A stretch of DNA of 7,761 nucleotides from Saprospiraceae bacterium (GTDB taxonomy: Bacteria; Bacteroidota; Bacteroidia; Chitinophagales; Saprospiraceae): assembly GCA_007128085.1 (NCBI GenBank), contig SKYC01000035.1, positions 1 through 7,761 of the forward strand. Reading direction: 5' to 3'. This document shows positions 1 through 7,476 of this stretch, piece by piece. Made by a program: the position numbers and the translations under genes. Under the pieces are notes generated by a model, which worked only from the letters and a program-made list of their open reading frames with translations, was not told the DNA's origin and did no database searches. Each line of letters starts with the position of its first letter. The stretch's first letter is position 1.

Positions 1-7
1 AAGCCGC

Positions 8-568
8 TTATCCACTTACCTTATCGGGGATATGATTTAAAATTTCCTGGACACTGGATCTTTTTTTGTAATCCGGATTAAAGTGACGCCATACAATCGT
101 TCGGTCTGTATTTACAATATAGGTGGCCGGAATGGGAAGTCGCTGCGAGTCGTCCGAGTGGGCTTTTTTCAATTGAGCGCCCAGGATGGTATTGTACATA
201 GCCCGTTCCATAAAACCCGGTCTGAAGGTGAGTTCAAAAAGATCAGATATAGCGTAATTCTTGTCGTGTAAAAGGGGAAAAGAAGCTTTGGTTTTTTGAG
301 CTGTTTTTTTCAGATATTCAGCCGTTTCAGGGGATATGGCCACTACGTTGGCGCCTTTGGCTCCGATGGAGGACAAGCCATTTTCGAGTTTTTTCAGGTG
401 ACTATTGCAGATGGGACACCACCGGCCTCTGTAAAAAACCAGCACCAATGGCCCCTTTTTTAAGGCTTCTGAAAGTGTGAAAGTGCGACCAAATTGGTCT
501 TCAGCCCTAAAACCCGGAACGCTGTCTCCAACCTGTAACCCTTCTGTTTCTTTTGCTTTTTTATTCAT
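8..568 (-). CDS. Peroxiredoxin-like (AhpC/TSA, thioredoxin-fold) protein
   Basis: This 186-residue protein has the thioredoxin-fold layout of AhpC/TSA-type peroxiredoxin-like proteins. The N-terminal VGDSVPGF and DQFGRTFTLSE segments are followed by the strand LVLVFYRG and then RWCPIC at about residues 49-54. Cys51 sits where the family's peroxidatic cysteine lies, and Cys54 gives a CxxC-like pair. Later come VVAISPE and the strand ATYIVNTDRTIVW, which carries the family's cis-Pro region. No signal peptide is seen, so it is probably cytoplasmic. The expected role is thiol-dependent reduction of peroxides, but the substrate and reductant cannot be read from sequence. I chose the ATG at 568. 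The frame also has a GTG nine bases upstream (577), but the ATG is the more usual start and the extra residues MIT add nothing. It is transcribed away from the rest of the window and appears to be a single gene here. Its stop is only seven bases from the window edge, so no terminator can be judged. Confidence 0.9.
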   Translation of the reverse strand: MNKKAKETEGLQVGDSVPGFRAEDQFGRTFTLSEALKKGPLVLVFYRGRWCPICNSHLKKLENGLSSIGAKGANVVAISPETAEYLKKTAQKTKASFPLLHDKNYAISDLFELTFRPGFMERAMYNTILGAQLKKAHSDDSQRLPIPATYIVNTDRTIVWRHFNPDYKKRSSVQEILNHIPDKVSG

Positions 569-784
569 CGTTATCACTTTTATCCGTTAAAGTTTATATT
601 TCTTATCGCTGCAGACTCAAAAATCAAAGTGAAACTTGGTGTCCGACAGTAAATTACCTGCTTGAGGATTGTCTTATCTTAAAACGAATTCAACCCAAAT
701 CCTTACAATGCCAGGATTTAAAGAGCAGCTGGAAGTCATGGTAATAAATTTGAAATGTCGCCGACAGTTGCGCTAAAGGGTTAG

Positions 785-945
785 TTGAAAGAGAGCATAA
801 ATGGAGTGGTTGAGGACAATAATAACCATTGGAAGGCTCAAAAAAATATCTTATTTTTTGGAAAAAACATCTGACCGGAGTCTACATCGTACAAATAAAA
901 AATCAACGCGGCCACTACGCCATTCGGCTACTGGTCATGGATTAG
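785..945 (+). pseudogene. Remnant of a T9SS type A C-terminal sorting domain
   Basis: In the frame starting at 871 the sequence reads LTGVYIVQIKN, then QRGHYAIRLLVMD, and stops at TAG 943-945. The pattern GVYIVQI, a short turn, then a final basic-hydrophobic strand ending at the stop is the signature of type A C-terminal sorting domains. These domains direct Bacteroidota proteins through the type IX secretion system to the cell surface. The same frame is closed upstream by TAA at 823-825. A second frame from 785 gives INGVVEDNNNHWKAQKNIL and then FGKNI before a stop at 872. It could be the preceding strands of the same domain, so a frameshift near 862-873 would rejoin them. No catalytic or binding body is left, because only about 260 bases separate this piece from the peroxiredoxin gene. 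I read it as the decayed tail of a lost secreted protein. Chance similarity over about 24 residues is the main alternative. Confidence 0.5.
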
Positions 946-1145
946 GAGAATCGCCCACTTTCTTATAAACCTGGGACAATACTTCATGTATTGAACGGCA
1001 CATGTCTGGTTCTTGAATCCGCAATTTTTTTCGATCGATGTCGTCCTACACTTTGTCCTGTACACCTGCTTCTGAAGGCGTTTTGACCGCTCGGTCGATG
1101 TGGTTTTAAAAACATAAATCCCATTCCCATTGGTTGGTTTTCCAT
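935..1145 (-). pseudogene. Broken small gene of unknown function (frameshift plus stop)
   Basis: I do not recognise this protein. From ATG 1145 the minus strand reads MENQPMGMGFMFLK. A one-base shift at about 1103-1106, in an AAAACC run, then opens a 56-codon frame that ends at TGA 935-937. That frame begins HIDRAVKTPSEAGVQDKV. It is interrupted once by TAG, probably from a TGG or CAG-like codon, and continues DDIDRKKLRIQEP, DMCRSIHEVLSQVYKKVGD, SPNP. Rejoined, the product would be about 69 residues, charged and probably helical in its second half, with no signal peptide or membrane segment. A recurring (D/H)IDR motif occurs twice, 20 codons apart. Two point lesions in an otherwise protein-like frame suggest either a recently dead gene or assembly errors in a live one. 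Its stop overlaps the end of the plus-strand remnant by 11 bases, so the two run tail to tail. Confidence 0.38.
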
Positions 1146-1255
1146 ATTTTTTGTAACCTTATGCCTTCAAATAAATCGCGAAATTTAAAAGTTGTTGAAT
1201 ACGGGATTGTCGCTGAACGGCGTTCTTGAGAGTTCCGGATAAAAAAAACCAAAAA

Positions 1256-4200
1256 ATGAAGCCACTGTTTTTAAAGATTATTGGATTGTCTTTTTTATTG
1301 CTTTTCCCATTGATTCAGACTGAAGAATTGTTAGCTCAGAGTGAAATTCTGGCCCGACACCCGGCCATTTCGCCCGATGGTGAACAAATCAGCTTTTCTT
1401 ACCAGGGCGATATCTGGTTGGCTCCTTATGAAGGGGGCGTTGCCAGGAGGCTGAGCTTGCACGAGAGTTATGAGTTTGGTCCTGTATTCACCAGGGACGG
1501 TCAACACATTGTTTTCTCAGGCAATCGCCATGGCAACAACGATTTATTTAAAGTGGACGTACGCGGGAAACAAATAGAACGCCTCACTTACCACTCAGCC
1601 AGTAATGTGAATCCCGGCATTCAGACAGATGGAACGGTATTTTTCAATACGCGAAGAGCCTATGCATCGGTGGAACGGGAATGGGAAATATACCGCCTGG
1701 ATCCCGGAGTAAAGACCCCCTACCGGGCAATGGATGCACTGGGATTCAACCCCACACCGACCGAAAACGGACGACTGATTGCCTTTGAAAAAGGAACGGC
1801 ACCGACCAACCGAGAACCCTATACCGGGCCGGCCGCAAGAGATATCTATATTTATAACACCGCCCGGGAAGACTACCACCGAATTACCGAGGGCGAAGCC
1901 ATGCACGTCAACCCACGATGGGCCGGAAACACGCTTTTTTATCTTTCTTCGCGTTCCGGAACCTACAATATCTACCGCCAGGAAATTGGAAATAACGGAC
2001 AAAAAAGAGGCGAAGCACAAGCCTTGACTCAATTTGAGGAAAGTGGTATCCGGCACTTCGACGTGAGCAAGGACGGCAGTAAAATCATCTTTGAAAGAGG
2101 TATAGGAATGCATTCTCTGGACGTCAATACCGGTGAGATACGACCTGTTAAAGTGGAGGTGACCCGGGACTTCAGGTTTTATCCCGAGGAAAAAAAGAGT
2201 TTTAATTCGGATGCCAATGAATACGCCATTTCACCCAATGGGAAGTACGCGGCGATTACCATTCGGGGTGAAGTTTTTCTCACCCTCAACAACAAAGACC
2301 ACAGCAATACCGTGAGTATTACTGACCACGCTGCGAGGGATCATCAACCCACATGGCTCAATGATTCTACACTCTTGTTTATTTCCGACCGAAACGGGCA
2401 ATTTGAAATATATGCATGCCGATCTGACCATCCCGATCAGGGGGATATTTTCAGAACGCTGAGAAGAGAAACCGTAAAACTCACGGACTCGGAGGAAGAC
2501 GTCATGAATTTTTGGCTTTCCAACGCAAAGGATCGAATAGCCATACAGGTGGGCAGAGGATCCCTATATACCGCCCGTATCGACTCTTCCGGCAACATCT
2601 CCAACTTTGTGACCTTGCTCGACGGATGGGCCGCGCCTTCGGGATTGGACTGGAGTCCGGACGATCAATGGCTTGCCTATGCACTGGCGGATCTCAATTT
2701 TAATACAGAGGTTTTCATCCAGCCTGTGGACAATTCTATGGAACCCGTAAATATCAGTATGCATCCCAGAAGAGATTTAAGTCCATTCTGGAGCAAAGAC
2801 GGAAGTAAGTTGGGTTTTGTCTCCAACAGAAACAATCAGGATTACGACATTTGGTTTGTATGGCTCAAGCATGAAGATTGGGAGAGAACCCGGGCAGAGT
2901 GGAGTGAAATCGATATTTTTGGATTGGATGATCCCCCGGAAGTTCCCACTTCCCCAAGCGATGAAAACGGAGAAGAACCCGATGATGAAGAAGAAGAAGA
3001 AGAAACGGATGAAGAGCAAGAACCCATCCAGATAGACTTTGACAGAATCCACGAGAGATTGGTACAGGTAACCAGGGATGCAGGCAATGAGTGGAACCTC
3101 ATGATATCTCCGGATGGAGAAACTTTTTATTTCACGGGAACATCGGCCACCGGGAATGCATTGCAATCCATTAAATGGGACGGTTCGGACCGCGAGGTAA
3201 TTGCCGATAATTTCCGGGGGGGAAGCCTTCACCTCTCAGATGACGGCAAGCATATTTACTATCTCGACAGAGGCCGATTGAATAAAATAGCGGTATCGGG
3301 TGGGAGACCCGATAACATTCCCTACAATGCGAGAATGACCATTCGACACCTGGAAGAAATGGAGCAAATGTTCAATGAGGGTTGGAGAATGTTGGGAATG
3401 GGATTTTACGACCCCCAATTTCACGGTCAGGATTGGAATCAACTCAAAGAGCGGTATTTGCCAAAAGCCATGGCTGCGAGTACGAGACAAGATTTCCGCG
3501 ACATGTTTAACCACATGCTCGGCCAACTGGATGCCAGTCACCTGGGAATGTTTGGCGGCAATCCGGAAGAGACACAGAGGGACATTACGGGCCGGCTCGG
3601 AATAGAGTTGAAGCCCGCCAGAAATGGATTGGAAGTCGTCCGCGTGGTCAGAGGAAGCCCCGCTTACCGTGAACGTTCAAGGCTTCAACCGGGCGATATC
3701 ATCCGCTCCGTAAATGGCGAGTTGATAGATGCAGGACAAAATTTTTACAGTTTTCTGGATGAAAAAGCCGACGAGCGGGTAGCTTTGACGGTGCAGAGAA
3801 TGGGTGGAGGCCTGGAGGAAGTGATCATACGTCCTACGACCAATATCAACAGAGAGCTCTATGAAGAGTGGGTGGAGGACAGGCGCCGGATTACCGATGA
3901 AGCATCGGGTGGCAGGCTCGGTTACATTCATATTCAGGGGATGAACCTGCCCAGTTTTGAGCGATTTGAGAGAGAGTTGATGGCCAGTGGACACGGCAAG
4001 GAAGGTATTGTTATTGACGTCAGGTACAACGGTGGAGGCTTCACCACGGACTTGTTGATGGCCATATTGAATACCCGCCAGCACTCGTATACCATTCCCC
4101 GGGGAGCCACCGAAGACATGGAGGGAAATAAGAAAGACTTTAAGAACTATTACCCCTATGGTGAGCGATTGCCCTTTCCGGTGGTGATGCAACCCACCAT

Positions 4201-4519
4201 TACACTTATCAACGAAAGCAGTTATTCCAATGCCGAAATTTTCGCCCATGCCTACAAGCATCTGGGGCATGGTGAATTGGTGGGTCAACCTACTTTCGGT
4301 GCGGTGATCAGTACCGGAGGCCATCGCCTGATAGACGGGACCCTGGTGAGAATGCCATTCAGGGCCTGGTATGTGAGTGAAACCCATGAAAATATGGAAA
4401 ACGGCCCGGCCGTACCGGATCACCTGGTGGAAGATCCTGTCGATGCCAAAGGAAAGGGAGAGGACCCCCAATTGATTCGCTCGGTGGAGTTGTTACTGAA
4501 CCAAATAGATTCCCAATAA
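1256..4519 (+). CDS. Secreted tricorn-like S41 protease with beta-propellers and PDZ domain
   Basis: This 1087-residue protein has the domain order of tricorn protease. A signal peptide (residues 1-28, basic MKPLFLK, hydrophobic core, LLAQ end) predicts export. TolB/PD40-type blades follow, with repeated (I/W)SPDG motifs, forming two propellers at about 29-320 and 330-680. An acidic linker at 569-589, almost all Asp/Glu and coded partly by a (GAA)6 run, lies within the second. The C1 core domain starts near 695, a PDZ domain spans about 779-870, and the C2 domain runs to the end. All four residues of the tricorn tetrad seem present: Ser761-His762 (DASHLG), the nucleophile Ser991 (SYSNAEIF) and Glu1048 (ENGPAVPDH). 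Their spacing is close to that in Thermoplasma tricorn. It should cut peptides in the periplasm, with the propellers acting as substrate and product channels. I start at ATG 1256 because the signal peptide begins there. An in-frame TTG at 1226 only adds ten charged residues. It leads an apparent operon, with the next start 10 bases after its stop. Confidence 0.92.
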   Translation: MKPLFLKIIGLSFLLLFPLIQTEELLAQSEILARHPAISPDGEQISFSYQGDIWLAPYEGGVARRLSLHESYEFGPVFTRDGQHIVFSGNRHGNNDLFKVDVRGKQIERLTYHSASNVNPGIQTDGTVFFNTRRAYASVEREWEIYRLDPGVKTPYRAMDALGFNPTPTENGRLIAFEKGTAPTNREPYTGPAARDIYIYNTAREDYHRITEGEAMHVNPRWAGNTLFYLSSRSGTYNIYRQEIGNNGQKRGEAQALTQFEESGIRHFDVSKDGSKIIFERGIGMHSLDVNTGEIRPVKVEVTRDFRFYPEEKKSFNSDANEYAISPNGKYAAITIRGEVFLTLNNKDHSNTVSITDHAARDHQPTWLNDSTLLFISDRNGQFEIYACRSDHPDQGDIFRTLRRETVKLTDSEEDVMNFWLSNAKDRIAIQVGRGSLYTARIDSSGNISNFVTLLDGWAAPSGLDWSPDDQWLAYALADLNFNTEVFIQPVDNSMEPVNISMHPRRDLSPFWSKDGSKLGFVSNRNNQDYDIWFVWLKHEDWERTRAEWSEIDIFGLDDPPEVPTSPSDENGEEPDDEEEEEETDEEQEPIQIDFDRIHERLVQVTRDAGNEWNLMISPDGETFYFTGTSATGNALQSIKWDGSDREVIADNFRGGSLHLSDDGKHIYYLDRGRLNKIAVSGGRPDNIPYNARMTIRHLEEMEQMFNEGWRMLGMGFYDPQFHGQDWNQLKERYLPKAMAASTRQDFRDMFNHMLGQLDASHLGMFGGNPEETQRDITGRLGIELKPARNGLEVVRVVRGSPAYRERSRLQPGDIIRSVNGELIDAGQNFYSFLDEKADERVALTVQRMGGGLEEVIIRPTTNINRELYEEWVEDRRRITDEASGGRLGYIHIQGMNLPSFERFERELMASGHGKEGIVIDVRYNGGGFTTDLLMAILNTRQHSYTIPRGATEDMEGNKKDFKNYYPYGERLPFPVVMQPTITLINESSYSNAEIFAHAYKHLGHGELVGQPTFGAVISTGGHRLIDGTLVRMPFRAWYVSETHENMENGPAVPDHLVEDPVDAKGKGEDPQLIRSVELLLNQIDSQ

Positions 4520-4529
4520 ATTTCCTTTT

Positions 4530-5543
4530 ATGACTACGCTCGAATTTCGCTCTTTCCGCCTCAATTTGAAGGACGTTTTTACCCTGTCTCACGGCAGTTA
4601 CGAATATCGCGATACAGCGATTGTCACGATGAGATCCGGAGATCTGTATGGAATCGGGGAAGCCACGGTCATTCCCTATCTGGGTGTCAGCCTCCCAAAA
4701 CTCAAATCGGCATTTGAGAGAGTGAAGTCTCAGCTTGAGAGTTTTAGTTGGGAAAATCCCGGTGAATTGTATCAGCAGGCGGCACCTCTGCTTGCGGAGG
4801 ACTCATTTTTACTGTCCGCCATTGACTGTGCGGCCTGGGATCTGTATGGAAAAAGACAGGGAAAGCCTGTATATGAACTGCTGGGGTTAAATCCAACCGC
4901 CATTCCACTGACCAGTTACACCATTGGCAGAGATACAGAGGAGGTGATGAAGCGAAAAATGGAGGTCATGCCATGGCCCATTTACAAAATTAAAATCTCC
5001 TCCGGTCAAGACCTGGAGCTCATCAAAAACCTCAGAAAAGCCAGTGATTCAACCTTCAGAATCGATGCGAATTGTTCGTGGGAGCCCGATCGTCTTTACA
5101 GCCATTACCGCGAGTTGTCCGAGCTCAATGTAGACCTGCTGGAACAGCCTCTGCCGCTGGGGCAGGAAGTGCAACAGGACAAGAGCAAGCACCGCCGGGA
5201 CCTGCCGGTTATTGCGGATGAGAGTTGCTCGGGCATCGAAGATGTAGAAAAATGCGCAGACTGGTTTGACGGAATTAACATCAAACTGATGAAGTGCGGT
5301 GGAATCACTCCGGCTTTGGAAATGATAAAAAGAGCCCGGGAGCTGGGGCTTAAAACCATGGGGGGATGCATGACGGAATCATCGGTAGGTATAGCCGCCA
5401 TGGCACATATCAGCCCCCATTTTGATTACCTCGACCTGGACGGTGCTTTGTTACTCGCCAACGACCCCGCGCGTGGAGTGACAATTGACGCCGGGAAGAT
5501 ACGGGTGCCAAACAAGCCCGGCCTGGGATGTGAACTAAAGTAA
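4530..5543 (+). CDS. Dipeptide epimerase (enolase superfamily, muconate-lactonizing subgroup)
   Basis: This 337-residue enzyme has the normal length and motifs of L-Ala-D/L-Glu-type dipeptide epimerases. The N-terminal capping domain covers about 1-115 and the TIM-barrel domain the rest. The KxK motif is Lys153-Ile-Lys155 (IYKIKISSG). The Mg2+ ligands are Asp179 (DANCSW), Glu205 (EQPLP) and Asp230 (ADES). The opposite-face catalytic lysine is Lys252 in NIKLMKCGG. The DxD pair Asp302-Leu-Asp304 in YLDLDGALLL matches the position that binds the dipeptide's alpha-ammonium group in characterised epimerases. That pair separates these enzymes from muconate cycloisomerases and o-succinylbenzoate synthases. 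The family inverts the C-terminal residue of a dipeptide through an enolate, classically converting L-Ala-D-Glu from murein breakdown to L-Ala-L-Glu. Specificity varies across the family and is not settled here. No signal peptide is visible, so it should act in the cytoplasm. It starts 10 bases after the protease and ends 4 bases before the PLP enzyme, so co-expression is likely. Confidence 0.9.
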   Translation: MTTLEFRSFRLNLKDVFTLSHGSYEYRDTAIVTMRSGDLYGIGEATVIPYLGVSLPKLKSAFERVKSQLESFSWENPGELYQQAAPLLAEDSFLLSAIDCAAWDLYGKRQGKPVYELLGLNPTAIPLTSYTIGRDTEEVMKRKMEVMPWPIYKIKISSGQDLELIKNLRKASDSTFRIDANCSWEPDRLYSHYRELSELNVDLLEQPLPLGQEVQQDKSKHRRDLPVIADESCSGIEDVEKCADWFDGINIKLMKCGGITPALEMIKRARELGLKTMGGCMTESSVGIAAMAHISPHFDYLDLDGALLLANDPARGVTIDAGKIRVPNKPGLGCELK

Positions 5544-5547
5544 AACC

Positions 5548-6600
5548 ATGGATATCGACCAATTGCCCGGAAGGACGGTAAACTTCCACAATGAACAATT
5601 TTTGTACTTCAGTGGTACTTCCTACCTGGGAATGACCCATCATCCGGAGTTCAGAGAATGGGTAAAGAAAGGAATTGACGCTGTGGGAGTTCATTTTGGG
5701 GGCAGTAGGTTGAGCAATGTACAGCTCAGTGTATTTGATCAGGCCGAGGATTTTCTCGCCAAAAAATGCGGTGTTGAAAGTGCTCTTATTGTCTCTTCAG
5801 GTTCTTTTGCGGGGTATGTTAGTTCCCTCTTGATTTCAAAGGGAAAAGACAGTGCACTGGTTGCTCCCGGTACCCACTCCGCATTTTCAGCTCACTTTAA
5901 AGGATCTTCGGATTCGACTCGTTCCGATTGGGAAAAACGCGCTCAAGGGCAGATCAGTCGTAAAAGAACAGATGCGGTGGTCGTGACCAATTCCATTGAC
6001 CCGCTCTTTTGCCGGCCCATTCAGATGGACTGGTTGAGGGGAGTATCGCCGGGTCGACATCCATTGGTGGTGGTCGATGACAGTCACGGAATAGGAGTGT
6101 GTGGAAGTCATGGGGAGGGGCATTGCAGGATGTGGGGCGATTCCAGGCCTGAAAAATTTATTTTTGCGGGATCGCTTGGAAAAGCAGTGGGCATTCCCGC
6201 CGGGTTCATAATCGGATCCAAAAATCATCTGGATCGCCTCAGAACCAAAAGTATTTACGGAGGCAGCTCACCTGCCAATCCCGCATTCCTCTATGCCTTT
6301 ATTCGATCGGAGGAAATTCGACGACATCAATTGAAAAAGCTGAGGGCGAACATCCGGTATTTTTTGGATCAACTGAAAGCTCCCGAACTGTTCAATTACC
6401 TGTCCGACTACCCGGTTTTTTGCACAGCCGACCATGGCCTGTACGACCATTTGAGAAAGCACAAAATAATCATTTCGAGTTTCAACTATCCCGGCAAGGA
6501 GGATCCCAAGGTGACGCGAATCGTAATCAATGCCATGCACACGGAAGAGGATCTCAACGAGCTGGTTTTCCGCATCAATGAGTACACTCGAAGTATTTAA
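5548..6600 (+). CDS. Alpha-oxoamine-synthase-like PLP enzyme (fold type I)
   Basis: This 350-residue protein belongs to the class I/II aminotransferase fold and most resembles 8-amino-7-oxononanoate synthase (BioF) and its relatives. Visible motifs are FSGTSYLGM near the N-terminus, GGSRLSN, the PLP-stacking histidine His110 (APGTHSAF), Asp177 and His180 in VDDSHGIG, and the PLP-binding Lys212 in SLGKAVG. YGGSSPANPA follows, and a late TRIVINAMHTEEDL strand matches the family's C-terminal subdomain. It is about 30-40 residues shorter than typical BioF. The conserved TEG(V/I)FSMDGD segment is replaced by TNSIDPLF, putting Asn148 where BioF has a conserved active-site glutamate. It may therefore not catalyse the usual amino acid plus acyl-CoA condensation. 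It starts four bases after the epimerase stop, so the two are almost certainly translated from one mRNA. Reaction and substrate are unknown to me, and I would not name it bioF. Confidence 0.82.
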   Translation: MDIDQLPGRTVNFHNEQFLYFSGTSYLGMTHHPEFREWVKKGIDAVGVHFGGSRLSNVQLSVFDQAEDFLAKKCGVESALIVSSGSFAGYVSSLLISKGKDSALVAPGTHSAFSAHFKGSSDSTRSDWEKRAQGQISRKRTDAVVVTNSIDPLFCRPIQMDWLRGVSPGRHPLVVVDDSHGIGVCGSHGEGHCRMWGDSRPEKFIFAGSLGKAVGIPAGFIIGSKNHLDRLRTKSIYGGSSPANPAFLYAFIRSEEIRRHQLKKLRANIRYFLDQLKAPELFNYLSDYPVFCTADHGLYDHLRKHKIIISSFNYPGKEDPKVTRIVINAMHTEEDLNELVFRINEYTRSI

Positions 6601-6638
6601 GCCGGATTGAAACCGAAGAAAAACCATTAGTTAATCCT

Positions 6639-6646
6639 TATCTTTG
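6639..6646 (+). promoter_or_regulatory. Bacteroidota-type -7 promoter element (TATCTTTG)
   Basis: TATCTTTG is a perfect match to TAnnTTTG, the -7 consensus read by the Bacteroidota primary sigma factor. It lies 29 bases before the ATG of the SDR gene, inside the only sizeable gap (75 bases) among the plus-strand genes. The -33 partner is poor: the nearest TTG, at 6607-6609, is 29 bases upstream, farther than usual. The SDR gene may therefore be transcribed from here as well as by read-through from the operon. Confidence 0.45.
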
Positions 6647-6675
6647 AATAGTAATTGTGAAAAAGAATAAAGACC

Positions 6676-7476
6676 ATGGAAAACAAAGTAGTCTGGATAA
6701 CCGGTGCCTCCGGGGGCATGGGCGAAGAACTGAGTCTCAGGTATGCCAAAAGGGGTTGGCGGGTCGTTCTCTCAGCGAGACGGGAGGATGAACTTCAGCG
6801 AGTCGCTTCTTCCTTTGATCATCCCGACAGGGCCTGCGTTTTGCCTTTGGATGTAACAGATACAGAGGCCTTCCCCGCTTTGACTGAAAAAGTCCTCGAC
6901 CGCTTTGGCAGGATAGATCTCTGTATATTGAATGCGGGCATCAGCAGCAGGGACTACATCAGAAATACCGATTATGAGGTATTTGAAAAGCTGATGCAGG
7001 TCAACTACCTGGGCGCAGTGGCTCACACCCTGTCCGTACTACCCGTTTTCAGGGCACAGAAATCCGGGCACTTTGCGGTGATTTCTTCTCTGATGGGAAA
7101 ATTCTCCTCTCCGGGACGGGCCGGTTATTCCGCTTCAAAACACGCACTTCACGGATTTTTTGACGGCCTGAGAATGGAGGAATACCCCCATATCAAAGTA
7201 ACCCTCATTTGCCCCGGCTTTGTGCAAACAGATATTACCGCCAGTGCTTTAAAAGGAGACGGTTCCGCCCAGGGAAGTATCGATCGAACCACTGCCGAAG
7301 GAGTTCCCGTTGAAAAGGCAGTTTCCCTTATGGTCCGCGCCATAGACAAACAAAAGAAAGAGTTGGTATTCGGAGGATTTGAAAAGACGGGCGTTTACAT
7401 TAAGCGCTTTTTTCCATCCGTTCTGGACTGGTTGGTACTAAAAAACAAGAAGAAATGGGAAATAAAAGAATCCTGA
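6676..7476 (+). CDS. Short-chain dehydrogenase/reductase (classical SDR)
   Basis: This 266-residue NAD(P)-dependent oxidoreductase has a complete classical SDR active site. The cofactor motif TGASGGMG is at residues 9-16, followed by Ser33-Ala-Arg-Arg after the second strand, where a basic pair favours NADPH. LPLDVTD is at about 56-62 and NAG at 86-88. The catalytic tetrad is Asn110, Ser138, Tyr151 and Lys155 (YSASK), then PGFVQTDI. The C-terminal tail, with KRFFPSVLDWLVLKNKKKW near the end, is hydrophobic and basic and could touch the membrane. This is a feature of DHRS7-like and 3-ketosphinganine-reductase-like SDRs. No signal peptide is seen. The substrate cannot be inferred safely. A -7 element lies upstream, so it may form its own transcription unit. 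Its TGA stop sits exactly in the loop of a 6-base perfect inverted repeat (7468-7482). Confidence 0.88.
   Translation: MENKVVWITGASGGMGEELSLRYAKRGWRVVLSARREDELQRVASSFDHPDRACVLPLDVTDTEAFPALTEKVLDRFGRIDLCILNAGISSRDYIRNTDYEVFEKLMQVNYLGAVAHTLSVLPVFRAQKSGHFAVISSLMGKFSSPGRAGYSASKHALHGFFDGLRMEEYPHIKVTLICPGFVQTDITASALKGDGSAQGSIDRTTAEGVPVEKAVSLMVRAIDKQKKELVFGGFEKTGVYIKRFFPSVLDWLVLKNKKKWEIKES

Larger units (their letters stand above)
569..1255. other. Long gap without an intact gene
   Basis: This stretch of about 690 bases separates the divergent peroxiredoxin and protease genes. No intact coding region is convincing on either strand. Its right two thirds hold two apparent gene remnants, listed separately at 785-945 (plus) and 935-1145 (minus). 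Bases 569-784 must contain the peroxiredoxin promoter, but I see no perfect TAnnTTTG element there. The best candidate on the minus strand, TAAACTTT just upstream of the start, matches six of eight. An A/T-only inverted repeat lies at 841-859, with 8-base arms and a TCT loop. It falls inside the plus-strand remnant and looks incidental. The protease promoter should lie in 1146-1255, but I could not identify it. Confidence 0.6.

Noticed and set aside
569..577. GTG start nine bases upstream of the peroxiredoxin ATG
   Set aside because: The ATG at 568 is the more usual start and the three extra residues carry no family similarity.
708..776. Possible 22-residue small protein upstream of the T9SS remnant
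   Set aside because: It is short, has no recognisable motif and no supporting promoter element, so chance is the simplest explanation.
841..859. AAAAAATA/TATTTTTT inverted repeat as a terminator
   Set aside because: The stem is A/T only, lies inside an apparent coding remnant, and has no complete gene just upstream on either strand.
1226..1255. TTG-initiated ten-residue extension of the protease
   Set aside because: It puts a charged stretch ahead of a clear signal peptide, and an ATG with the signal peptide directly behind it is present at 1256.
2777..3232. 151-residue antisense open frame with a Phe/Ile-rich 'membrane' run
   Set aside because: The hydrophobic run is simply the antisense of the acidic GAA-rich linker.
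3677..4471. 264-residue antisense open frame within the protease gene
   Set aside because: It has no recognisable motif and lies opposite conserved PDZ and catalytic sequence, so it is a shadow of the real frame.
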